Assembly: GCA_036502105.1 (NCBI GenBank)
Contig: DASXZE010000024.1
Span: 1 to 16,610, forward strand
Direction: 5' to 3'
Origin: Angelobacter sp036502105
GTDB lineage: Bacteria; Acidobacteriota; Terriglobia; Terriglobales; Acidobacteriaceae
Length of the DNA: 16,610 nucleotides
Below, piece by piece: positions 6,067-12,745 of the stretch (positions are counted from its first letter, which is position 1; the number at the start of each line of letters is the position of its first letter). The position numbers were made by a program, and so were the translations under genes. Below the pieces are notes generated by a model, which did not search any database, was not told where the DNA came from, and saw nothing but the letters and a program-made list of their open reading frames with translations.

Positions 6067-9000
6067 TTACAAACCAAGATCTGAGTGCAGGGCCGCATCT
6101 GAGATTGCCGCCAGCAGCTTCTTCGCGTCCACGGGCTTGGTAACGTAGGCATCCATTCCGGCTTCCAGGCAACGCTCGCGGTCGCCGCTCATGGCATGCG
6201 CCGTCATGGCTATGATTGGCAAATGCTTCCGCGTACCGCGCTCCTGCTCGCGTATCACGCTGGTCGCCTCAAATCCATCCATATCGGGCATCTGCACATC
6301 CATCAGCACTAAATCAAAGTTTTCATCTTCCAGGGCTTTCAACGCGGCTTTGCCGGTGCCCACTACCACGGCTGAATGCCCTTGCTTGGCCACCAGGCGT
6401 GTGGCCAGACGCGAATTCACCAGATTGTCTTCAGCAATCAGGATGCGTAATTTCTTTTGTTCCGCGGCAGAGACAGCCCGCAGTTCCTGGCTTCCATTGG
6501 CAGTTGCATTCTGCAAATTCTCGGTGGCCGTGCCGAAACACGCGGTGAAATGGAATGTGCTGCCTTTGCCCGGATCGCTCTCCAGCCATATTCTGCCGCC
6601 CATCAGCGCCACCAGTTGTGACGCAATGGCAAGCCCCAAACCTGTACCGCCATATTGGCGTGTGGACGAGCTGTCAGCCTGCGCGAAAGCTTCAAAAATC
6701 GTGTTTTGCTTTTCTGCCGGGACGCCAATGCCAGTATCGCTTACGCTGAATTGCACCGTATTTTCACCCGACGCATCCGTGAGTTTTTTGACCAGCACCA
6801 GGATCTCGCCCTGCTCGGTAAATTTGATTGCGTTGCCAATCAGGTTCATCAGCACCTGCCGCAGCCGGCCAGGGTCGCCTATCTCAGTCTGCGGCAAATC
6901 CGGCGAAAAATGGCAGAGCAGTGAAAGTTTTTTCTGTTGCGCTTGAACCGCCAGCTCGCGGGTCGTCGCTCGCACCACGTCTCGCACGCTGAAAGGCACG
7001 CGCTCCAGTACCAGCTTGCGCGCCTCAATTTTTGAAAAATCCAGAATGTCATTGATGATATTCAGCAGCGCCTCCGCCGAACTCTTGACCGTGGTGAGAT
7101 ACTCGCGCTGTTCTTCGTTCAGGTCAGTTTCCAGCGCCAGCCCGGTCATGCCGATCACGCCATTCATCGGGGTGCGGATTTCATGGCTCATGTTGGCCAG
7201 AAATTCGCTCTTGGCTCGGCTTGCGGCTTCGGCTGCTTCTTTCGCCAGCCGCATCTGCTCTTCCGCCTCTTTGCGCGCGGTGATATCTACAAAAGTGCCT
7301 TCCACTTCAGGCCCCATGGGCCCTTCCACCAGGCTGGTGTTCGACATCGCCCAGACATAGCTTCCATCTTTGCGGCGCAGTTTGATTTCCTGGTTGAATA
7401 CGCTGCCCTGCTCGGCCATCCTGAAATCTATGGAGTTCTTGTCTGTTGAATCAAAGAACGCGTCTGAGGCGGGCCGGCCAATCAAGTCCTCGCGTGAGTC
7501 ATATCCCAGGATTTTTGCGCCGGCTTCATTGCAATCCAGAAAATTTCCAAACTGCGAACAGCGGAATACCCCGGCCATGTTGCGCTCAAACAACAGGCGA
7601 TATTTCTGTTCGGACTGGGTCAGCGCATCCTGCGCCCGCGTTTGCTCAGTAATGTCTGAGAGCAGTCCGCTTGCGTATTTCAACCCGCTGGCCTCGTGCG
7701 TTCCCACGGAGCGGGCATGCACCCAGATCCATGTGCCATCAGCGTGTACAGCTCTAACTTTTACGTCAAAAAGTTTTCCCGTGGTGAACAATTGTTCAAA
7801 GCCGGCGCGCGCGATTTCCAAATCATCGGGATGTATACATTCCAGCCACGCACCTGCACCACGACGGTAAAATTCTTCCGGCCGCAGGCCCAGCATTTTT
7901 TCCACGTTCGGGCTGGCAAAGGTAATGCGCTGCTGTTCATCCACCATCCAGACCACGTCTGGAATGTTATTCACCAGGTTGCGGTATCTCTCGTCCGCTT
8001 CACGCAATGCCTGCTGCGCAGCCTTGGTTTGCGTAACGTCACGGACGATCGCGGATACTCCAATCACTTCTCCCTGCGGATTCTTAATGGGAGAGTAGGT
8101 GAGCGCCAGCTCAACTTTTCGCCCGTCTTTGCGCTGCCGCAGGCTTTCAAAACGGACTACCTCACCGGCCAGGGCTCGTGCGAATATTTTTTCGTATTCT
8201 TCAATACGCTCCGGGGGTACGAACATCCTGTTGGATCTCCCCATGACTTCTTCAGCCGTATAGCCGTAAATGGCTTCAGCCCCTTTGTTCCAGCCGACGA
8301 TCATAGTGTCGCGAGAGGCAGCCACAATCGCATCTTCAGAAGATTCCACCACGGCGGCAAGAATGCTGCGTGCATCCTCAGCTCGTTTGCGTTCGGTGAT
8401 GTCTCGCAAAATGGAAGCCACGGCCACCAGCTTTCCCTGATCGTCTTTCACAGGAGAGACTGAGGCAGATATTTCTATGCGACGGCCATCTTTGGTCATG
8501 GCGCTGCCGTCAAAAGTCGAGACAGTCTCACCGCGGCGCACGCGCTCAATCACGCCTTTTACCATTTCGGAGGCTTCTGAAGTCGCCAGCGCGGAAATGT
8601 TCCGCCCAATCATTTCTTCAGGCTGATAGCCGAAGAGTGATTCCGCTCCCTTGTTCCAGCTAACAATGATTCCTTCCGGCGTCCGCCCTATAATGGCATC
8701 TTCAGAAGAATCAACGATTGAAGCCAGAAATTTCTGCGCTTCTTCCGCCGCGCGACGCTGCGTCACGTCCTGCTTTATGGCGATGTAGCCAGTAATGCAT
8801 CCCAGGGAATCGCGCAACGGCGTAATGGTTGTTTCTTCTGTGTAAAGTGAGCCGTCTTTGCGGCGGTTGATTAGCTCTCCATTCCAGATGTTCCCAGCAC
8901 GGATGGTCCGCCAGACATTGTCATGAAAGGCGTCGTCGTGCATATCTGATTTAAGAATGCGTGGAGTCTGCCCCATTACTTCCTGGCTGGTATAGCCAGT

Positions 9001-9264
9001 GATGCGGGTGAATGCGGGATTTACGTAACGAATATTTCCAGAGGCGTCAGTAATCACTATCGCTTCCGCGGTCTGCTGGATGGCCGCGATCAGGTCGGCT
9101 TTCTCAATCTCTTCCAGCTGGCGATGGGCGGCAAGAATGCAGGCCTGCGTAGGCTCTCCGAAGGATGGGTCTACATCCGCCCGGCCAGAGGACTGGCGCA
9201 GCGGAGTTGACGCATCAACACCGTCCATCGGATTGCTCTCTGCCAAGACTGGCTCCTTCGCCAC
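6067..9264 (-). CDS. Cytoplasmic hybrid histidine kinase with five PAS domains and C-terminal receiver
   Basis: This sensor kinase is about 1065 aa and has no membrane segment or signal peptide. Numbered from the TTG at 9267, the order is five PAS domains (about 58-170, 180-295, 302-415, 423-545, 551-668) with PAC-like ends such as RDITERKRAE. A HisKA domain follows with SHEIRTPMNG (phospho-acceptor His695). Then comes HATPase_c with N-box NLIGNAIKFT (Asn812), G1 DTGIGVP, F-box IFEAFAQAD and G2 GGTGLGLA. The last domain is a receiver with IAEDN (Glu946, Asp947), Asp990 in DLVLMD, Thr1022 and Lys1044. All catalytic residues are present. The frame opens right after a TGA with consecutive TTG and GTG codons; the GTG at 9264 is preceded by AAAGGGA and chosen here. 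An ATG at 9228 with AGAGAG upstream is a fair alternative. PAS2 and PAS3 look like an internal duplication. No His-phosphotransfer protein or DNA-binding regulator lies beside it, so the partner is unknown. Confidence 0.95.
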   Translation of the reverse strand: MAKEPVLAESNPMDGVDASTPLRQSSGRADVDPSFGEPTQACILAAHRQLEEIEKADLIAAIQQTAEAIVITDASGNIRYVNPAFTRITGYTSQEVMGQTPRILKSDMHDDAFHDNVWRTIRAGNIWNGELINRRKDGSLYTEETTITPLRDSLGCITGYIAIKQDVTQRRAAEEAQKFLASIVDSSEDAIIGRTPEGIIVSWNKGAESLFGYQPEEMIGRNISALATSEASEMVKGVIERVRRGETVSTFDGSAMTKDGRRIEISASVSPVKDDQGKLVAVASILRDITERKRAEDARSILAAVVESSEDAIVAASRDTMIVGWNKGAEAIYGYTAEEVMGRSNRMFVPPERIEEYEKIFARALAGEVVRFESLRQRKDGRKVELALTYSPIKNPQGEVIGVSAIVRDVTQTKAAQQALREADERYRNLVNNIPDVVWMVDEQQRITFASPNVEKMLGLRPEEFYRRGAGAWLECIHPDDLEIARAGFEQLFTTGKLFDVKVRAVHADGTWIWVHARSVGTHEASGLKYASGLLSDITEQTRAQDALTQSEQKYRLLFERNMAGVFRCSQFGNFLDCNEAGAKILGYDSREDLIGRPASDAFFDSTDKNSIDFRMAEQGSVFNQEIKLRRKDGSYVWAMSNTSLVEGPMGPEVEGTFVDITARKEAEEQMRLAKEAAEAASRAKSEFLANMSHEIRTPMNGVIGMTGLALETDLNEEQREYLTTVKSSAEALLNIINDILDFSKIEARKLVLERVPFSVRDVVRATTRELAVQAQQKKLSLLCHFSPDLPQTEIGDPGRLRQVLMNLIGNAIKFTEQGEILVLVKKLTDASGENTVQFSVSDTGIGVPAEKQNTIFEAFAQADSSSTRQYGGTGLGLAIASQLVALMGGRIWLESDPGKGSTFHFTACFGTATENLQNATANGSQELRAVSAAEQKKLRILIAEDNLVNSRLATRLVAKQGHSAVVVGTGKAALKALEDENFDLVLMDVQMPDMDGFEATSVIREQERGTRKHLPIIAMTAHAMSGDRERCLEAGMDAYVTKPVDAKKLLAAISDAALHSDLGL

Positions 9265-9547
9265 CAATCATCCCTTTCGCGGCATGCCAAATGCAAGGGC
9301 ACTGCCGCTACCGTCTGGAATCGCTAATACAAGTTTAGCTAAATTAAGAAAAGCTTTAGATCAAACAAGGCGACGCAAATCATACGATCCCGCCGCGGTT
9401 CTCATAGGATTATCGGCACACCTATTGTGCCATTAATAGCAGCCACTGCCCGATAGGTACTTCACCGCAGGGGCCCTTTGTACTGGGGAGTTCTGAGTAC
9501 TCAAGTCCTTTCCTTTTCTGCCGATAGAAGGGTCAAGGAGTTGCCAC
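9265..9547. other. Divergent control region between kinase and second PilZ gene
   Basis: This 283-nt non-coding stretch is shared by the 5' ends of the kinase (minus) and PilZ paralogue 2 (plus). It is AT-rich in its first half and contains the inverted repeat at 9409-9437. A strong Shine-Dalgarno, AAGGAG, lies 7 nt before the PilZ ATG. A GAGTACTC palindrome lies near 9495. I could not fix a -35/-10 pair with confidence. Confidence 0.5.
9409..9437. promoter_or_regulatory. Operator-like inverted repeat in the kinase/PilZ divergent region
   Basis: The arms attatcggcaca (9409-9420) and tgtgccattaat (9426-9437) are complementary at 10 of 12 positions and are separated by cctat. The inner 6 bp (ggcaca/tgtgcc) and outer 4 bp (atta/taat) are perfect. 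There is no T-tract, and the position between two divergent genes favours a protein-binding site over a terminator. This is inference; no regulator is encoded nearby. Confidence 0.45.
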
Positions 9548-10525
9548 ATGTCTTCCAGAAATCGTTCCACCAGGAGCAGTCTGCGCCGCAAGGTGGTGTT
9601 GCCGGTTACCGTGTTCCGGCAAAATGGGCAGGAGAAACAATTGGCCCACACCCTGGACCTCACTGAAGTCTCTGCCCGTTTGGGTGGGTTGCTTTCTTTG
9701 CTGGAACCAGGAGAGGTCATTGAGATCCAGCGCGGCGCCGTAAAAGCCAAATTTCAAGTGTTCTGGATGGGAGCGCCTGGCAGCGCCATGCAAGGCCAGG
9801 CCGGCGTTCGCAGCATTGAGCCAAACAAGAACATATGGGGCATAGGCTTGCCGTCTGACGAAACGGACACCAAACTGGCCTCGCCGCGCAAAGCAGAATC
9901 TGAATCGAATACTGAAAGTCGGCCGGCCCCGGAAAAGCGCTGGCATACGCGCTTTGAATGCAATGGCGGCGCATCTGTGAGGGTTGAAGGCTCAGGTTTT
10001 CCAGTCCATGGCCAGGTAAAGGATATTGCCCAGGGCGGCGTTTACGTGGAAACCACCGCGCCACTTCCAACCAACACTGAAGTTTACGTAAAGATGAATG
10101 TGGAAGGCGTTGCCATTGAATCAGCGGGCGTTATCCGAACCAGCTATCCCATGGTTGGCATGGGCATCAGCTTCCAGAATATCTCCACGGAAAATCAGGA
10201 GCGCATTGATGGCATTATCCAGGCCATTCGCGCCAAGGCTGCTGCGCCAAAGAATCTAACCGAGACGGCTTATGCGCCGCCAGCCAGCCAGCCCAAAACA
10301 AACTCCACGGGACTTCATCTGGATGCATATCCGGTGCGCGTGCTGGCCATGGCTTGCCGAACTCTGGCTGCTGACTTTGACAGCTGGAAGGCTTCTCGCT
10401 CACCCGCTGAACTGGATGAGCTTCGCCTGGCGCTGGTTGAACTGCAGCAGAAACTCTCTCCCACGCCGCAGATTGAATTGATAGATTTTCTCTCTTCAAC
10501 CGTGCCCCGTGGTGGACACGCCTAA
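9548..10525 (+). CDS. PilZ-domain protein, tandem PilZ, paralogue 2
   Basis: This 325-aa protein is a clear paralogue of the one at 4979: the same length, the same three-part layout, and a nearly superimposable first domain (LRRKVVLPVTV, EKQLAHTLDLTEVSARLGGL, LLEPGEVIEIQRG, KAKFQVFWMG, PNKNIWGI). Domain 2 (about 132-230) has HTRFECNGG, again Asn (139) where RxxxR requires Arg, and KDIAQGGVYVET. The C-terminal helical domain carries RTLAADFDSWKASRS. Domain 2 and the linker have diverged more than domain 1. The role is probably sensory output or effector work beside the kinase; ligand binding cannot be assumed. The ATG is preceded by AAGGAG with 7-nt spacing, and the gene ends in a strong intrinsic terminator. 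It is transcribed away from the kinase. Confidence 0.88.
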   Translation: MSSRNRSTRSSLRRKVVLPVTVFRQNGQEKQLAHTLDLTEVSARLGGLLSLLEPGEVIEIQRGAVKAKFQVFWMGAPGSAMQGQAGVRSIEPNKNIWGIGLPSDETDTKLASPRKAESESNTESRPAPEKRWHTRFECNGGASVRVEGSGFPVHGQVKDIAQGGVYVETTAPLPTNTEVYVKMNVEGVAIESAGVIRTSYPMVGMGISFQNISTENQERIDGIIQAIRAKAAAPKNLTETAYAPPASQPKTNSTGLHLDAYPVRVLAMACRTLAADFDSWKASRSPAELDELRLALVELQQKLSPTPQIELIDFLSSTVPRGGHA

Positions 10526-10544
10526 TTTCTCTTAGCTCCTATTC

Positions 10545-10580
10545 GCCACCTTGGCCGAACATTGCCAGGGTGGCTTTTTT
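10545..10580 (+). terminator. Intrinsic terminator after PilZ paralogue 2
   Basis: The arms gccaccttggc (10545-10555) and gccagggtggc (10564-10574) form an 11-bp stem with one G-U pair and an 8-nt loop. Six T follow directly. It lies 19 nt after the PilZ stop codon. Confidence 0.92.
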
Positions 10581-10615
10581 ATTACCTCCGATGTTTTGCA
10601 GTTATTTCTCGTCTT

Positions 10616-11083
10616 CTATTTTTTATCCAGACCGCAGGTCTGCCCAGCATTGTGCGCGAAAAATATCAGGAACAGCAGCAGCAGGCCAATATTATCCAGC
10701 TCATTGCCAAAGTAGCGCCACACCGGTACGCCCTGCGGAAGGACCCACGTGGAAAGCAAAAGATTGAACATAAATAACGCCCCGGCGATCGCAAAAGGGC
10801 GCACCCAGAACCCCAGCACCATGGAGAGTCCAATCAGCAGCTCCGCTACTCCCACGCCGTAAGCTGAAGCCACCGGATATTTCAGCGTCTCCCGCAAAAA
10901 CGGCTTATATGCGTTAATGGCGCTTTCCTGCACGTATCCGGTCACATATTTCTGGTAGCCGCCATGGGCAAACTCATGTCCCATGAGTTTGTACTGCGCA
11001 AAAAACAAAAACATAATGCCAATTACAATCCGCGCCACTGCCATGGTCATGGACGATGAGCCGCTATTCCCCTTACCTGCCAT
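10616..11083 (-). CDS. DoxX-family small membrane protein
   Basis: This 155-aa integral membrane protein has hydrophobic helices at about 14-33 (AVARIVIGIMFLFFAQYKL), 73-91 (SAYGVGVAELLIGLSMVLG), 96-114 (PFAIAGALFMFNLLLST) and 131-147 (NIGLLLLFLIFFAHNAG). The block AELLIGLSMVLGFWVRPFA and the four-helix layout fit the DoxX family. The biochemical role of most members is undefined; some are linked to redox or quinone-associated membrane complexes. A hydrophilic loop of about 40 residues, rich in Tyr and His, joins helices 1 and 2. The ATG has a strong Shine-Dalgarno (GGGGAG, 5-nt spacing). It lies 68 nt downstream of the amidohydrolase stop on the same strand and may be read from the same transcript. 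Confidence 0.85.
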   Translation of the reverse strand: MAGKGNSGSSSMTMAVARIVIGIMFLFFAQYKLMGHEFAHGGYQKYVTGYVQESAINAYKPFLRETLKYPVASAYGVGVAELLIGLSMVLGFWVRPFAIAGALFMFNLLLSTWVLPQGVPVWRYFGNELDNIGLLLLFLIFFAHNAGQTCGLDKK

Positions 11084-11151
11084 TCTTTCTCCCCTTGTAA
11101 TGAACGTGAATCAATGTGAACGAATGTTTTGCCTCTTGTGATCAGTGCCAG

Positions 11152-12495
11152 CTATTGCTGCTTGTATACCTTTCCATCTTTCATCACAAACGTTACGGCT
11201 TTCAAGGTTTCAATATTTGCCAGCGGGTCTCCCTGCACGGCTACGATATCTGCAAATGCTCCGGGCGCAATCACGCCTATCTGGCCTTTCATCTCCAGCA
11301 GATCAGCGGCAGTTGAAGTCGCGGACTTAATGGCGTCCATGGGCGACATGCCGAATTTCACCATGTAGCCAAACTCATTCGCGATAGGCTCCGTCCACGG
11401 AATACCGCCCATGTCTGTGCCAAAGGCAATTTTGATTCCTGCCCTCATGGCCTTTTTGAAAGAGATTTCATGCACCGCCGCACGTGCGCGATCGCGCTGG
11501 CCGTCCGGTGTATTCGCCGGGGCCCAGTCTGTGTAATAGACGGCCAGGGTTGGCACGTACCACGTACCGTTCGCCCGCATCTGTGCGATGGCGCCATCAT
11601 CCAGATCGAGTCCGTGTTCAATCGAATCACATCCGCCATCCAGCGCCCGGTGCAGGCCGATCCCGCTGTACGCATGGCACGCCACTTTCTTCTGCTGCCC
11701 ATGCGCCTCATCGACCACGGCCTTCAACTCTTCCACGGTTAGCGTGGGTTGCGAAACCAGGTGGCCGTCTTTATCAACCCACGAGCGATGCGTCATATAA
11801 ACCTTGATCCAGTCCGCGCCGTTCTCCAGTTGCTGCCGCGTAATCTTGCGCAGCTCTACTGGTCCATCGCCAAGCTGCGCACCTTTGGGCACAACAATGT
11901 CAGGGTTATAGCCTTCCAGCGGATATCCGCCCGTGACCGAGATGGCCCGCGTTACCACCAGCATGCGCGGGCCGGGAATAAAGCCATCATTAATCGCTTC
12001 TTTAATTCCCACATCGCCATAGCCCGCGCCTTCAGTCTCAAGGTCGCGCAAGGTGGTAAAACCCTCTTCCAGTGCGCGCCGCGCGGCCACGGCAGCCCGA
12101 GCCGCCCGGTACGAGGAAGGATGCCTCAGCAACTGCACGTCATATCCGCCTTCAGCCGGATCTTCACCCTGAAGAAAGATATGCGTATGTGTGTCAATCA
12201 TGCCCGGCAGCACCGTTACTCCAGCCGGCAGATTCACAAGCGTAGCGCCAGGCGGAAGATTGCCGCTGGCACTCTCAGTGATACTTTCAATCTTGTTGCC
12301 CTTAATCACAATCAGCACATTGTGCCGGGGCTGCGCCGCTAGGCCATCAATCAAGTTGGCCGCGCGGATGGCAATAATCTTCTCCGCGGCTGGAGCGGCT
12401 TTTGCCGGCTCACCACCCTGCGCCATGGCAGTGGTTACAAAGGCTGCGGACAGCAGCAAGACAAAGATCGACAGACTGGCTTTAAGGCTTGGCAT
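11152..12495 (-). CDS. Secreted metal-dependent amidohydrolase (imidazolonepropionase/Xaa-Pro dipeptidase-like)
   Basis: This 447-aa enzyme of the amidohydrolase superfamily has a signal peptide: positively charged start MPSLKASL, hydrophobic core, and likely cleavage after AMA (before QGGEP). It is therefore probably periplasmic or released. All binuclear metal ligands are visible: HxH in DTHTHIF (His103, His105), the carboxylatable Lys231 in DWIKVYMTH, His274 in ACHAYS, His294 in IEHGLDL and Asp361 in FGTDMGG. The C-terminal end GAFADIVAVQGDPL is typical. Family members cleave dipeptides, ureido or amide bonds; the substrate cannot be named. The frame is open upstream to 12696, but the ATG at 12495 has GGAGAA 8 nt before it and begins a good signal peptide, so it was chosen. 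An ATG at 12531 is less likely. Confidence 0.93.
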   Translation of the reverse strand: MPSLKASLSIFVLLLSAAFVTTAMAQGGEPAKAAPAAEKIIAIRAANLIDGLAAQPRHNVLIVIKGNKIESITESASGNLPPGATLVNLPAGVTVLPGMIDTHTHIFLQGEDPAEGGYDVQLLRHPSSYRAARAAVAARRALEEGFTTLRDLETEGAGYGDVGIKEAINDGFIPGPRMLVVTRAISVTGGYPLEGYNPDIVVPKGAQLGDGPVELRKITRQQLENGADWIKVYMTHRSWVDKDGHLVSQPTLTVEELKAVVDEAHGQQKKVACHAYSGIGLHRALDGGCDSIEHGLDLDDGAIAQMRANGTWYVPTLAVYYTDWAPANTPDGQRDRARAAVHEISFKKAMRAGIKIAFGTDMGGIPWTEPIANEFGYMVKFGMSPMDAIKSATSTAADLLEMKGQIGVIAPGAFADIVAVQGDPLANIETLKAVTFVMKDGKVYKQQ

Positions 12496-12694
12496 GTTGA
12501 TGGTTCTCCAAACGTGATTTTTAGGCTCCATACAAATACGCCTTGTGATCTGAATATGCAATCGTTTATGAATTCTATCTGGAGTGCAGGACTCCAAAAG
12601 AGCAATGGTAGAAAATGATTGACTGAAAAATATAAAGATAAGAGATAAATGATTTTGGGCAGATGAGAATTCTGATAGCGGTGCGGTTGCGCAC
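12496..12694. other. AT-rich upstream region of the amidohydrolase gene
   Basis: This region separates the ftsH terminator from the amidohydrolase start. It is AT-rich and probably carries the amidohydrolase promoter (minus strand), but I found no clear -35/-10 pair. A small inverted repeat, ggagt/actcc, spans 12581-12595. Confidence 0.4.
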
Positions 12695-12724
12695 AAAAAA
12701 ATCAGGGCAGCCTAAGCCGCCCCG
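12695..12724 (-). terminator. Intrinsic terminator after ftsH
   Basis: Read on the minus strand, a 9-bp stem (cggggcggc with gctgccctg, two G-U pairs) closes a TTAG loop. It is followed by A and seven T. On the plus strand the arms are at 12703-12711 and 12716-12724, with the A-tract at 12695-12701. It lies 21 nt beyond the ftsH stop and closes the tilS-hpt-ftsH cluster. Confidence 0.92.
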
Positions 12725-12745
12725 ATGTGTTTTATGTGAAGAAAT

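Noticed and set aside
6067..9264. Cyclic di-GMP turnover circuit with the PilZ genes
   Set aside because: No GGDEF, EAL or HD-GYP domain is present in the kinase or anywhere in the window, so a complete circuit cannot be claimed.
12496..12696. N-terminal extension of the amidohydrolase frame
   Set aside because: The extension would bury the signal peptide, while the ATG at 12495 has a good Shine-Dalgarno and signal sequence.
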